A DNA stretch of 64,000 nucleotides from Pseudomonas graminis (GTDB lineage Bacteria; Pseudomonadota; Gammaproteobacteria; Pseudomonadales; Pseudomonadaceae). The first letter of the stretch is position 1. Each line of letters opens with the position of its first letter. The notes beneath the pieces are model-generated. The model had not been told where the DNA came from. It saw nothing but the letters and a program-made list of their open reading frames with translations, and did not search any database. Below, piece by piece: positions 47,056-56,258 of this stretch. The DNA is taken from NCBI RefSeq assembly GCF_004364335.1, contig NZ_SOCR01000002.1, positions 496,001 to 560,000 of the forward strand, written 5' to 3'. The position numbers were made by a program, and so were the translations under genes.

Positions 47056-47715
47056 GTGTTCGATTGGCCCTTGCTGCAGCAAAACGCGCCGTTATTACTC
47101 GGCGCCCTGTGGGTGACGTTGCAGGTGTCGATGGCTGCGCTGGTGTTCGGCTTTATCATCGGCATCGTCGTCGGTAGCCTGCGCTTGTCGCCGATTCCGC
47201 TGTTGCGCCGCTTAGGTGGCGCCTACATCTTCGTGTTCCGCGGCATTCCGCTGCTGGTGCAATTGCTGTTCATCTATTACTTCCTGCCCCGGGTCGGCCT
47301 GCCCAATGTCTCGCCCACCGTGGCGGCGATCATCGGCCTGTCCCTGGCCGCCGGCGCCTACATCGCCGAGATCATGCGCGGGGGCTTTCTTGCGATCCCT
47401 GGCGGTCAACTGGAGGCCGCGGGGCTGTTGGGCATGAGCGACGCGCAAATGCTCATGCGCATCCGCGTGCCCCAGGCCGTGCGCCTGACGCTGCCGGCGC
47501 TGGTCAATGAAATGATCCTGCTGATCAAGGCTTCGTCGCTGGTCTCGGTGGTCGGGCTGGCCGACCTCACCCGCACGGCGCAGAACCTTGCCGCCAGCGA
47601 TTACATGTTCGTCCAGGACTACCTGATGCTGGCCGGCTTCTACTGCCTGATCAACGTGCCGCTGGCGTACGCCGCGAGCCTGCTCGAACGACGCCTGAAG
47701 GAGCGCACGGCATGA
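47056..47715 (+). CDS. ABC transporter permease 1 (His/Glu/Gln family)
   Basis: 219 residues from GTG, with GGAG 9 nt upstream; five or so membrane helices. LGALWVTLQVSMAALVFGFI starts the domain, and GGFLAIPGGQLEAAGLLGMS is the EAA loop that contacts the ATPase. It forms the membrane channel with the next permease. The stop overlaps the next start (ATGA). Confidence 0.9.
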   Translation: MFDWPLLQQNAPLLLGALWVTLQVSMAALVFGFIIGIVVGSLRLSPIPLLRRLGGAYIFVFRGIPLLVQLLFIYYFLPRVGLPNVSPTVAAIIGLSLAAGAYIAEIMRGGFLAIPGGQLEAAGLLGMSDAQMLMRIRVPQAVRLTLPALVNEMILLIKASSLVSVVGLADLTRTAQNLAASDYMFVQDYLMLAGFYCLINVPLAYAASLLERRLKERTA

Positions 47716-48383
47716 CCTTCGACCCGAGCATTTTCACCGACCACCTGGGCGACATCGGCGCGGGGTTTCTGGTCACCCTCGGCACCTGGAGCAGCGGCGT
47801 CGTGCTCGGCCTGGCGCTGGGCATGCTGATTGCCGTCGCCCAGGTGTTCGGCAACAATTTCGTGCGCGCGCCGTTGCGGGTGCTTATCGAACTGATCCGC
47901 AGCACGCCGTTTCTGGTGCAGCTGTTTCTGGTGTATTACGGCGGGCCGTCGTTCGGCATCAGCCTTGACCCGATCCCCGCCGGCATTCTCGGCCTGGGGG
48001 TTTATGGCGGCGTGTACTTCGCCCAGATCTTTCGCACCGGCTTTCAGTCGGTCGCCCAGGGCCAGCTGGAAGCCGCGGATTGCCTGGGCATCACTCGCCT
48101 GCAAAGCATCTGGCGCATTCAGTTGCCGCAGATGCTGGTGATGATTCTTCCGGCGCTGGTGAACATGGTCACGGTGTTGTGCAAGGAAACCGCCGTGCTG
48201 TCGATCATCACCATTCCCGAGCTGACGATGGTCCTCACCGGCATCGGCTCGGAGACCTTCGCCTTCGTCGAAACCCTGCTGATGCTGTGCATCGGCTACC
48301 TGATTCTGGTGGAGCTGTGCTCGCGGCTGGGCATGCTGCTGGAAACCCGCATCGGCCGGTTCATGAGCAGGCAACCCCGATGA
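47712..48383 (+). CDS. ABC transporter permease 2 (His/Glu/Gln family)
   Basis: 223 residues, five or so helices, with the EAA-type loop [20 protein letters not shown] at about residue 105. It pairs with permease 1. Its stop overlaps the ATPase start (ATGA), so the three genes are translationally coupled. Confidence 0.9.
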   Translation: MTFDPSIFTDHLGDIGAGFLVTLGTWSSGVVLGLALGMLIAVAQVFGNNFVRAPLRVLIELIRSTPFLVQLFLVYYGGPSFGISLDPIPAGILGLGVYGGVYFAQIFRTGFQSVAQGQLEAADCLGITRLQSIWRIQLPQMLVMILPALVNMVTVLCKETAVLSIITIPELTMVLTGIGSETFAFVETLLMLCIGYLILVELCSRLGMLLETRIGRFMSRQPR

Positions 48384-49258
48384 ACAGTCTTCTGATTCCC
48401 GGCGGCAACGTGCCCGGCCAGTCCCCCGAAAGCATCGGTGAACGTATGAAAACCAACGACGAGCAGTCGACCGTCCTGACCCTGAACAAGGTAGGCAAAA
48501 GCTTCGGCCATCTGCGCGTGCTCAAGGGCATCGACTTGCAGGTGCAGCGCTCGGAAGTGGTGTGCCTGATCGGCCCGTCGGGCTCGGGCAAAAGCACCCT
48601 GCTGCGCAGCATGGCCTTTCTGGAGGAGTACGACGAAGGCGAGATCCGCATCGAAGGCCAACTGCTCGGCTGGCAGGACACCGACAAGGGCCGTCGCCGC
48701 GCGCCGCAAGCGCAGATCAACCAGGTGCGGCGCAACGTCGGCATGGTGTTTCAGCAGTTCAACCTGTGGCCGCACATGACCGCCCTCGGCAATGTCTGCG
48801 AAGCCTTGCGGCGGGTGCGCAAGCTCTCGGCCGACGACGCGAAAAAGCGCGGCATGGCGATGCTCGACAAGGTCGGCCTGGCGCACAAGGCCGACGCGTA
48901 TCCCGCGCAATTGTCCGGCGGTCAGCAGCAGCGGGTGGCGATTGCCCGGGCGCTGGCGATGGAGCCGCACATCATGCTGTTCGACGAGCCCACCTCGGCC
49001 CTCGACCCGGAGCTGGTGGGCGAAGTGCTGCAGGTGATGAAGACCCTGGCGAAGGAAGGCATGACCATGGTGGTGGTCACCCACGAGATGGGCTTTGCCG
49101 CCCAGGTCGCCGATTCGGTGATTTTCCTCGATCAGGGCGAAATCGTTGCGCGCGGCACACCACAGCAGATTTTCCACAACGCCGAGCAACCCCGGCTGCA
49201 GCAGTTCTTGCAGAACTACCTGGACCGCAACGCGTTCTGGCAGGACGCCAGGCCGTGA
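48380..49258 (+). CDS. ABC transporter ATP-binding protein (polar amino-acid type)
   Basis: 292 residues. An N-terminal extension of about 25 residues is followed by the ATPase domain: Walker [11 protein letters not shown] (about 69), signature [12 protein letters not shown] (about 180), Walker [15 protein letters not shown], and switch VTHEMGFA. It powers uptake through the two preceding permeases. An alternative start at an inner ATG (MKTNDEQS, 48446) is also possible. Confidence 0.93.
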   Translation: MNSLLIPGGNVPGQSPESIGERMKTNDEQSTVLTLNKVGKSFGHLRVLKGIDLQVQRSEVVCLIGPSGSGKSTLLRSMAFLEEYDEGEIRIEGQLLGWQDTDKGRRRAPQAQINQVRRNVGMVFQQFNLWPHMTALGNVCEALRRVRKLSADDAKKRGMAMLDKVGLAHKADAYPAQLSGGQQQRVAIARALAMEPHIMLFDEPTSALDPELVGEVLQVMKTLAKEGMTMVVVTHEMGFAAQVADSVIFLDQGEIVARGTPQQIFHNAEQPRLQQFLQNYLDRNAFWQDARP

Positions 49259-49312
49259 TGCGCTGTTTTTTAGGGCCGTCAACGCACGTTTGTTCGGAAA
49301 GGGAGAGAGACC

Positions 49313-50050
49313 ATGGACAAGCTGGCACCCCAGGCCCTGTACCGGCGGGCGAAATCCTTCGTCAACGGCAAGCTGTCGTCGGGTGAGTGGCAGCCCGGCG
49401 ACCTGATTCCGTCGGAGAACCGCCTCGTCGTCGAGCTGGGCATGTCGCGGATGACCGTCAACCGGGCGTTGCGCGAGCTGACCGAAGAAGGTCGCCTGCT
49501 GCGGGTGTCCGGGGTCGGCACCTTCGTCGCCGCGAGCAAGCCGCAATCCAATCTGCTGCGCATCACCAACATCGCCGACGAAATCCTTGCCCGGGGCCAT
49601 CGCTATCGTTGCCAGGTGCTGCACCTGGCACGGGAATCGGCGTCGATGCCCATCGCCTCGGCCCTCTCGCTGGCCACCGGCGCGTCGGTGTTTCACCTGT
49701 TGTGCGTGCATTACGAGGACGATGTGGCGGTGCAGCTGGAAGACCGTTACGTCAATCCGCACGCCGCGCCGGACTTTCTGCAACAGCCTTTCGGCGATGA
49801 GCTGCAGTCGGCGCGCTATCTGCTGCGGATCATTCAGCCCGATGAAATGGAGCACATCGTCGAGGCCAGCCACCCGAGCGCCGAGGAGCTCAAGCATTTG
49901 CAGATTGAACCGGGCGAGCCGTGTCTGGTGCTGATGCGCCGCACCTGGAACAGCGGCAACGTGGTGACCTACGTGCGTTTGGTGCACCCGTCGTCGCGCT
50001 ATCGCCTGGGCAGTCGCATGCCAGTGAGCGGCGCCAATCGGGACAGCTGA
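49313..50050 (+). CDS. HutC-like GntR-family regulator (UTRA domain)
   Basis: 245 residues. The N-terminal winged helix is QALYRRAKSFVNGKLSSGEW ... PSENRLVVELGMSRMTVNRA, followed by a UTRA ligand domain from about residue 85. It resembles HutC of histidine catabolism, but the neighbouring genes are an ABC transporter and an FAD dehydrogenase, so it probably controls their uptake operon with a related effector. A palindrome at 45874 is a candidate target. Confidence 0.85.
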   Translation: MDKLAPQALYRRAKSFVNGKLSSGEWQPGDLIPSENRLVVELGMSRMTVNRALRELTEEGRLLRVSGVGTFVAASKPQSNLLRITNIADEILARGHRYRCQVLHLARESASMPIASALSLATGASVFHLLCVHYEDDVAVQLEDRYVNPHAAPDFLQQPFGDELQSARYLLRIIQPDEMEHIVEASHPSAEELKHLQIEPGEPCLVLMRRTWNSGNVVTYVRLVHPSSRYRLGSRMPVSGANRDS

Positions 50051-50143
50051 CGCCTGCCGGTCAGCACATGGATCGAACCCTTGCGCGCCGTTGCCCTCGA
50101 TATCTGTACGTCCTGTGAACGGGACATGACAGAAGAGGTGCAT

Positions 50144-50428
50144 ATGGCTACCCAAAGCAATGATCAGACCGTTAACCGCAACGACCCGGCGATTAATTCA
50201 GAGACGCCGGACAGCAGCCTGGCGCAGAACGATGCGCTGAAGAATCAGGGCGGATCGCAGAGTCAGTCCGAGGCCGGCGCGCAGAGTCAGGAGAACAACG
50301 GCAACCTGACGGGCGAGAACAGCTTTACCCCCGATTTCGAGCCTGAAGAGCATGAGTCGCCGGACACCACCAAAGAGGAACTGCAGACGGGTGAGCTGGA
50401 TAAGGACATTGATACCGCCGGGGGTTGA
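50144..50428 (+). CDS. Small acidic low-complexity protein, hypothetical
   Basis: 94 residues, rich in Gln/Ser/Asn/Glu (DALKNQGGSQSQSEAGAQSQ), with no hydrophobic core. It is predicted to be disordered. The ATG at 50144 has GAGG 7 nt upstream; an earlier ATG at 50126 is also possible. Its function is unknown; it resembles stress-related small disordered proteins only in composition. Confidence 0.6.
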   Translation: MATQSNDQTVNRNDPAINSETPDSSLAQNDALKNQGGSQSQSEAGAQSQENNGNLTGENSFTPDFEPEEHESPDTTKEELQTGELDKDIDTAGG

Positions 50429-50460
50429 GGTCGGTCGCTGAATGCTTGCCTTGCCCCATT

Positions 50461-50550
50461 CGTAGGAGCCGGCTTGCTGGCGAACGGGTCGGGTCAGTTG
50501 TGAAGCGGGCGGCTGACACACAGCATTCGCCAGCAAGCCGGCTCCTACAG
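50461..50550. repeat. REP pair after the small acidic protein
   Basis: TAGGAGCCGGCTTGCTGGCG faces CGCCAGCAAGCCGGCTCCTA across about 50 nt. Confidence 0.9.
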
Positions 50551-50677
50551 TCGGATGCCGTCGCGATCACGGCCTCGGGCATCTTTCATTGCATAGCACC
50601 CTAACAAAACGGCACCATCACGCATTCGTCTGCGCCCGCAGACCTGCCTGAAGTCATCCCCCGGAGCGTTGTCGATA

Positions 50678-52072
50678 ATGGTCGAGACCACCACTCAGGA
50701 TGCCCCGCGCGTCGGTAACAAGCTCACGCCCCGCGAGTTTCGCGGCATGGCGGCGATTCTGATGTCCATCGCCCTCGCCACCCTCGACACGGCCATCGCC
50801 AACACCGCCCTCCCCGCCATTGCGGCTGATTTGAACGCCTCGCCGGCCGCGTCGGTGTGGATCATCAACGCCTACCAGCTCGCCGCCGTCGCCACGCTGT
50901 TGCCGTTCGCGGCCCTGGGCGGCGTGCTCGGCCATCGCAAGGTGTACTTGGGCGGGCTGATTCTGTTCGTGGTGTCGTCGGCGCTGTGTGCGCTGTCCTG
51001 GTCGTTGCCCACGCTGACCATCGCTCGCGTGTTGCAGGGCATCGGCGCCAGCGCGATCATGAGCGTCAACGCCGCACTGATCGGCTCGATCTTCCCCCAC
51101 GAGCGGCTCGGCCGCGGCCTGGGCATGAACGCGCTGGTGGTCGGCACCTCGTTCTCCATCGGCCCGACCGTGGCCTCGCTGGTGTTGTCGGTGGCGAGCT
51201 GGCCGTGGCTGTTCGCGATCAACCTGCCCATCGGCCTGTTCGCCCTGGGGTTCGCCTGGAACTCGTTGCCCGCCACCCGCTTCGGCACCCTGACCTTCGA
51301 CCGCTTCACTGCGGTGCTTAACGTCATCACCTTCGGCGCGCTGATCTTTGCCCTGAGTCAGGCGGCGCAACTGGGTTCCATGACCAGCGTGGTGATCGCC
51401 CTGGCAGTTTTTCTGGTGGGCGGCGCGCTGATGCTCAAGCGCGAGGCCGGGCACCCTGCGCCGATGTTTCCCCTGGATTTGCTCAAGCGGCCGCTGTTTG
51501 CGCTGTCGGCGCTGACGGCGTTCTGTTCGTTCGCCACCCAAGGACTGGCGTTCGTCTCGCTGCCGTTCTTTTTTGAAAGCACCCTGGGCCGCGACCCGAT
51601 CCAGACCGGGTTTCTGATGACGCCGTGGTCGGTGGTGGTGGCAATGATCGCGCCGTTTGCCGGGCGCCTGTCTGACCGTTACGCGCCGGGGCTGCTGGGC
51701 GGAATTGGTTTGGCAATGCTCTGTCTGGGGATGATTTCCCTCGCGACCATGCCGGCAGACGCCAGCGTGATGTCGATCATCGCGCGGATGATGCTGTGCG
51801 GCATCGGCTTCGGTTTCTTCCAGGCGCCTAATCAGAAAGCGCTGATGACCAGCGCGCCGAAGGAGCGCTCCAGCGGCGCCAGCGGCACGATTGCGACGGC
51901 ACGTCTGATTGGCCAGGCCACGGGCGCCGCGTTGGTGGCCTTGAGTTTCGGAATTTCCAACACCCACGGCCCGGTGCTGGCCTTGGGCATAGGCGCGGGC
52001 TTTGCCGCGGTGGGCAGTGTGGCGAGCGGGCTGCGGCTGGTGACGAAGAACACGGCCAATCCGAGGGTTTAA
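50678..52072 (+). CDS. DHA2-family MFS transporter
   Basis: 464 residues. A hydrophobic protein with about 14 helices: MAAILMSIALATLDTAIANT in helix 1, AALIGSIFPHERLGRGLGMN and IARVLQGIGASAIMSVNAAL. It is an inner-membrane drug/metabolite exporter without an adaptor gene nearby. The ATG at 50678 is preferred; a TTG at 50669 lies closer to a GGAGCG site. The substrate is unknown. Confidence 0.88.
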   Translation: MVETTTQDAPRVGNKLTPREFRGMAAILMSIALATLDTAIANTALPAIAADLNASPAASVWIINAYQLAAVATLLPFAALGGVLGHRKVYLGGLILFVVSSALCALSWSLPTLTIARVLQGIGASAIMSVNAALIGSIFPHERLGRGLGMNALVVGTSFSIGPTVASLVLSVASWPWLFAINLPIGLFALGFAWNSLPATRFGTLTFDRFTAVLNVITFGALIFALSQAAQLGSMTSVVIALAVFLVGGALMLKREAGHPAPMFPLDLLKRPLFALSALTAFCSFATQGLAFVSLPFFFESTLGRDPIQTGFLMTPWSVVVAMIAPFAGRLSDRYAPGLLGGIGLAMLCLGMISLATMPADASVMSIIARMMLCGIGFGFFQAPNQKALMTSAPKERSSGASGTIATARLIGQATGAALVALSFGISNTHGPVLALGIGAGFAAVGSVASGLRLVTKNTANPRV

Positions 52073-52199
52073 TTTTCGTCAATCAAGCCCGGGCAGGATC
52101 AGGCAATCATCGCGTAGGACTGGGTCATCGGTTTGGCGCGCAGGGTTCCTACCATGGGGGCCTACGACCAACGGCTTAGGCCTCGTGAGGAAACGCACA

Positions 52200-53033
52200 A
52201 TGAGCACATCAAAAACCTTGTTCATCACCGGTGTCAGCAGCGGCTTCGGTCAGGCCTTGGCGCAGCAGGCGCTGGCGGCGGGTCATACGGTGATCGGCAC
52301 TCTGCGCAATGAAGACGCGGTGCAGGCCTTCGAAGCCCAGGCACCCGGTCGCGCCCACGGCGTGCTGCTGGACGTCACCGACTTCGACGCCATCGACCGC
52401 GTGGTCGCCGAGGCCGACAACGCCTTCGGGCCCATCGACGTCCTGGTCAACAACGCCGGTTATGGCCACGAGGGCATTCTCGAAGAGTCACCGCTGGAAG
52501 ACTTGCGGCGGCAGTTCGACGTCAATGTGTTCGGCGCAGTGGCGATCATCAAGGCCTTCGTGCCGCTGTTCCGCCAGCGCCGCAGCGGGCACATCCTCAA
52601 CGTCACCTCCATGGGCGGCTTCATCACCATGCCGGGGATTTCCTACTACCACGGCAGCAAGTTCGCGCTGGAAGGCATTTCCGAATCCCTGGGCAAGGAG
52701 CTGAAGCCGTTCAATGTGTTCGTCACGGCGGTGGCGCCGGGTTCCTTTCGTACTGACTGGGCCGGCCGGTCGATGCAGCGCACTGCGCGGCAGATTACCG
52801 ACTACGACGCCAGATTCGACCCGATCCGCAAGGCGCGGGAAGAACGCAGCGGCAAACAGCCGGGTGATCCGGTCAAGGCGGCAGACGCGATGCTCAAGCT
52901 GATTGATAGTCCCAACCCGCCGGCCCATCTGTTGCTGGGCAGCGACGCGTTGAAGCTGGTGCGGGAAAAGCTGGCGCAGCTGGAAGCCGAGTTTGCGGAA
53001 TGGGAAGAGGTGTCGCGTTCGACGGATGGGTGA
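52200..53033 (+). CDS. SDR-family oxidoreductase
   Basis: 277 residues. TGVSSGFG near residue 10, NNAG in VDVLVNNAGYGHEG-like context, and YYHGSKFALEGISES with the catalytic Tyr-Lys are present. The long C-terminal extension (LLGSDALKLVREKLAQLEAE) is that of the SDR group often annotated as oxidoreductase/SDR of the classical short type. The start at 52200 follows GAGGAA at a 7-nt spacing. The substrate is unknown. Confidence 0.87.
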   Translation: MSTSKTLFITGVSSGFGQALAQQALAAGHTVIGTLRNEDAVQAFEAQAPGRAHGVLLDVTDFDAIDRVVAEADNAFGPIDVLVNNAGYGHEGILEESPLEDLRRQFDVNVFGAVAIIKAFVPLFRQRRSGHILNVTSMGGFITMPGISYYHGSKFALEGISESLGKELKPFNVFVTAVAPGSFRTDWAGRSMQRTARQITDYDARFDPIRKAREERSGKQPGDPVKAADAMLKLIDSPNPPAHLLLGSDALKLVREKLAQLEAEFAEWEEVSRSTDG

Positions 53034-53039
53034 AGTTCG

Positions 53040-53332
53040 ATGAAAGTGCGTCGGCCTAACGGCCTCCTGTTTCGCCTTCGGCGAGTTACTTGATAAAGCC
53101 CCAAGTAACCAAGGGCTTTTGCTCCTGGTTGGGCCCTTCCTTCGTCAGGGTTCCTTCACTCCGGTCTGGCTCCGTGGGCCCGCGCCGAACGGACATCCAT
53201 GTCCTGACGGCGCTCTCGCCGCATCCATGCGGCTCGGCCCACTGCGCGAGACCTGCGTTCAGCCTGCACCCAAGTCGCGTCTGGCGGTGACTGGACTTTT
53301 TGCGTATGAAGGTCAAAAGCAGATCAACATCA
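53040..53332 (+). repeat. ~280-bp intergenic repeat, copy 5
   Basis: Single copy, same block order: TTCGCCTTCGGCGAGTTACT, CCAAGTAACCAAGGGCTTTT, CTCCGTGGGCCCGCGCCGAA, GCCTGCACCCAAGTCGCG, ending with GGTCAAAAGCAG. It lies between an SDR and the fucose regulator. Confidence 0.85.
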
Positions 53333-53347
53333 ACATCAACGTCAAAA

Positions 53348-53420
53348 GCTTCCCGGCTGAAGCCGGTCCTACAGACCTGCTGCGTACCCCCTGTAGGACT
53401 GGCTTTAGCCGGGAAGAGGC
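53348..53420. repeat. REP pair before the fucose regulator gene end
   Basis: TTCCCGGCTGAAGCCGGTCC faces GGACTGGCTTTAGCCGGGAA about 30 nt later. Confidence 0.85.
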
Positions 53421-53504
53421 CGGCATGACCACCATCATTTTTTTGGGAAACGCCCTCTGGGTGGGAGCCGTCAACCGGGAAATAGTGGCGTAGCTTCAAG
53501 AAAG

Positions 53505-54266
53505 CTACACCCCGCCCCGGCTGAAGATGCGGATCACTTCATCCAGATGCCCCGCCATCGCCTGCCTGGCGGCTGCCGCGTCGCGGTGTTGCAGGGCGTC
53601 GAGGATCAGGCGGTGTTCGTGCTCGGAGCGGAACGGCATGTCGTCGGAGGTGTAGTGCGCCTGCAAGCGCTGGAACATGCTGCCGTACTGATGCCCGAGC
53701 AGGTGCTTGATCATCAGCGCATAGGCCGGGTTGCCCGAGGCCTGGGCGATGCGGATGTGGAACAGGCGATCGCCGGGGTGGGTGTGGGAATGCTCGCGGT
53801 TGTCCCGGGCGTCGCGTTCAAAGGCCTCACGGATCGCTTCAAGTTCTTCGTCACTGGCGTTCTGCGCCGCTAGCGCCGCTGCTTCCGGTTCGATCAGCCG
53901 ACGCGCCTGAAGCAGAGCAAACGGCGGGATCTCGGCGCTGAAATCCACCTCGATGCCCAGCTCCGGGTCGACGTCCTTCCATTGATCGCGGGTGACCTGG
54001 GTCATCACCGGTTCATCGGACAGCCTCTGCCCCGGCGGTTCGCAGACCAGCACGCCATTGCCCACGCGCACATCCACCAATCCGATCACCTCAAGGGCAA
54101 TCATCGCCTCGCGCACCGACGCCCTGCTTACGCCCAGCATCTTTGCCAATTCACGTTCAGCCGGCAGGCGGCTGCCCGGTGGGAATTCGCCGCTGTCGAT
54201 CAGCGCGCGCAGCTGATCGGCGATCTGGCGATAAAGTCTCTGGTTATCAATTACTTGGATTGGCAT
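53505..54266 (-). CDS. FCD-domain GntR (FadR-type) regulator of fucose genes
   Basis: 253 residues. A winged helix (YRQIADQLRALIDSGEFPPG ... ELAKMLGVSRASVREAMIAL) is followed by an FCD ligand domain whose metal-binding Asp/His residues fit PGDRLFHIRIAQASGNPAYA. It is transcribed divergently from the fucose operon and so is its probable repressor, released by a pathway intermediate. The ATG at 54266 is chosen; the frame is open to 54332. Confidence 0.85.
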   Translation of the reverse strand: MPIQVIDNQRLYRQIADQLRALIDSGEFPPGSRLPAERELAKMLGVSRASVREAMIALEVIGLVDVRVGNGVLVCEPPGQRLSDEPVMTQVTRDQWKDVDPELGIEVDFSAEIPPFALLQARRLIEPEAAALAAQNASDEELEAIREAFERDARDNREHSHTHPGDRLFHIRIAQASGNPAYALMIKHLLGHQYGSMFQRLQAHYTSDDMPFRSEHEHRLILDALQHRDAAAARQAMAGHLDEVIRIFSRGGV

Positions 54267-54347
54267 CGGGAATCGGCTCGGAAATTTACAGCGCACTGGG
54301 TCGACAAATGACCTTGTTGCGGTCCATGACAAGTGCTAAAAACAGGA

Positions 54348-54366
54348 CCAATGGCCTGACCATTGG
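54348..54366. promoter_or_regulatory. Candidate FCD-regulator operator
   Basis: CCAATGG-CCTGA-CCATTGG is a perfect 7-nt inverted repeat with 5-nt spacing, in the gap between the regulator and the fucose operon. Its core TGGCCTGACCA is close to TGGTCNGACCA-like sites of FadR-subfamily regulators. Confidence 0.65.
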
Positions 54367-54511
54367 AGCGCTGCAGTGACGGGAGCATAGCAAAACCCGA
54401 TGGGGTTCGCGTGCACCGAATCCACCCAACGTGCCGCACGGGTTGGACCCGCAGACCTCGACGGCAGCATGGCCAGTCAGGTCGTCTCAACAATAAAAAC
54501 AAGGGAACATC

Positions 54512-55252
54512 ATGGACCTCACCGGTAAGCGAGTGCTCATCACGGCCGCCGCCCAGGGCATCGGTCAAGCCAGCGTCGAGGCTTATCTCAAAGCCGGCGC
54601 GGAAGTCTTCGCCGTGGACATCAACGGAGCCGCGCTGGACCACCTCCAGGGCGTGCACAAGCGGGTGCTCGACGTCACCGATCACGCCGCCATCGAACGG
54701 CTGGCCGCTGAAGTCGGCGCGCTGGACGTGTTGTTCAACTGCGCGGGCGTGGTGCACAGCGGCAACATCCTCGAATGCTCCGACGACGACTGGCGGTTCG
54801 CCTTCGACCTCAACGTCACCGCGATGTACAAGATGATCCGCGCGTTTCTGCCGGCGATGCTCGCCAACGGTGGCGGCTCGATCATCAACATGTCGTCGGT
54901 CGCCTCGGCCATCAAGGGCGTGCCCAACCGCTTCGCCTACTGCGCGAGCAAGGCCGCCGTGATCGGCATCACCCGTTCGGTCGCCGCCGACTTCGTCGGG
55001 CAGAACATCCGCTGCAACTGCATTTGCCCCGGCACCGTGGAATCCCCTTCCCTGCGTCAGCGGGTGGCCGATCAGGCCGCGCGCGAGGGCCGTGAAGAGG
55101 CCGAAGTGTACGCAGCGTTCGAAGCCCGCCAGCCCATGGGACGTCTGGGCACGCCCGAGGAAATCGCCCAATTGGCGCTGTACCTCGGTTCGTCGGCCAG
55201 CGGCTTTACCACCGGCACCGCGCAGATCATCGACGGTGGCTGGAGCAACTGA
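54512..55252 (+). CDS. 2-keto-3-deoxy-L-fuconate dehydrogenase (SDR)
   Basis: 246 residues, SDR. It has TAAAQGIG at the NAD site, NCAG in VLFNCAGVVHSG, and catalytic YCASK. The sequence is of the BDH2-like group, which in fucose clusters oxidises 2-keto-3-deoxy-L-fuconate to 2,4-diketo-3-deoxy-L-fuconate. Its position directly before an FAH-family hydrolase and an L-fuconate dehydratase supports this role. The start at 54512 is the first gene of the plus-strand operon. Confidence 0.85.
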   Translation: MDLTGKRVLITAAAQGIGQASVEAYLKAGAEVFAVDINGAALDHLQGVHKRVLDVTDHAAIERLAAEVGALDVLFNCAGVVHSGNILECSDDDWRFAFDLNVTAMYKMIRAFLPAMLANGGGSIINMSSVASAIKGVPNRFAYCASKAAVIGITRSVAADFVGQNIRCNCICPGTVESPSLRQRVADQAAREGREEAEVYAAFEARQPMGRLGTPEEIAQLALYLGSSASGFTTGTAQIIDGGWSN

Positions 55253-55332
55253 GCCCGCCGCCGATCCCGCGTATTCGTCACACCGAATTCTGATCACTCA
55301 ATCCTGATTTTTTCACCTGCAGAGGACACCCC

Positions 55333-56178
55333 ATGAAATTGCTGCGTTACGGCGAACCCGGTCAAGAACGCCCTGGCCTGCTGGACAGCAACGGCCGCAT
55401 TCGCGATCTGACCGATCTCATCGGCGACCTGTCGGGCACCGCCCTGAGCCCGGAAAGCATCGCGCACTTGCAGTCCCAGGACATCAACAGCCTGCCGCTG
55501 GTCGAGGGCACTCCGCGCCTCGGCCCATGCGTGGGCAAGATCGGCAAGTTCATCTGCATCGGTCTGAACTACGCCGACCACGCCGCAGAAACCGGTGCGG
55601 ACATTCCGAAAGAGCCGATCATTTTCAACAAGTGGACCAGCGCCATCGTCGGGCCCAACGACAACGTGGAAATCCCGCGCAACTCGAAGAAGACCGACTG
55701 GGAAGTCGAGCTGGGTGTGGTCATCGGCAAGGGCGGTCGCTACATCGACGAAGCCGACGCCCTGGAGCATGTGGCCGGCTACTGCGTGATCAATGACGTC
55801 TCCGAGCGTGAATTCCAGATCGAACGCGGCGGCACCTGGGACAAGGGCAAGGGCTGCGACACCTTCGGCCCGATCGGCCCATGGCTGGTGACCCGCGATG
55901 AAATCGCCGACCCCCATCAGCTCAACCTGTGGCTGGAAGTCGACGGCAAGCGTTACCAGAACGGCAACACGCGCACCATGATTTTCCATATCCCCAAACT
56001 GGTGAGCTACCTGAGCCAGTTCATGAGCCTGCAGCCGGGCGACGTGATTTCCACCGGCACACCGCCGGGCGTGGGCCTGGGCATCAAGCCGGAGCCGGTG
56101 TTCCTGCGTGCCGGCCAGACCATGCGTCTGGGCATTGAGGGGTTGGGTGAACAACAGCAGTTGACGGTCGACGCCTGA
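55333..56178 (+). CDS. FAH-family hydrolase (2,4-diketo-3-deoxy-L-fuconate hydrolase)
   Basis: 281 residues, a fumarylacetoacetate-hydrolase fold: GKFICIGLNYADHAAETGAD and PIIFNKWTSAIVGPNDNVEI at the active site, metal-ligand Glu/Asp in DWEVELGVVIGK and VINDVSEREFQ, and GDVISTGTPPGVGLG. In this operon it most likely cleaves 2,4-diketo-3-deoxy-L-fuconate to pyruvate and lactate. Members are often mislabelled ureidoglycolate lyase. Confidence 0.85.
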   Translation: MKLLRYGEPGQERPGLLDSNGRIRDLTDLIGDLSGTALSPESIAHLQSQDINSLPLVEGTPRLGPCVGKIGKFICIGLNYADHAAETGADIPKEPIIFNKWTSAIVGPNDNVEIPRNSKKTDWEVELGVVIGKGGRYIDEADALEHVAGYCVINDVSEREFQIERGGTWDKGKGCDTFGPIGPWLVTRDEIADPHQLNLWLEVDGKRYQNGNTRTMIFHIPKLVSYLSQFMSLQPGDVISTGTPPGVGLGIKPEPVFLRAGQTMRLGIEGLGEQQQLTVDA

Positions 56179-56194
56179 CGCTCTGACCGATTGA

Positions 56195-56223
56195 AAGGCC
56201 CGCAACGAGCGGCTGCGGGCCTT
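56195..56223 (+). terminator. GC-rich hairpin between the hydrolase and dehydratase genes
   Basis: AAGGCCCGCA, a 9-nt loop and TGCGGGCCTT form a strong hairpin followed by only a weak T run. It may act as an attenuator inside the fucose operon rather than a full terminator. Confidence 0.55.
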
Positions 56224-56258
56224 GGCTTACGCCCACAACAATGCCAAAGGGACCCGCC

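Noticed and set aside
48296..50155. A 619-codon open frame on the minus strand opposite the ABC ATPase and GntR genes
   Set aside because: Antisense shadow with no protein family features; the plus-strand genes carry all the motifs.
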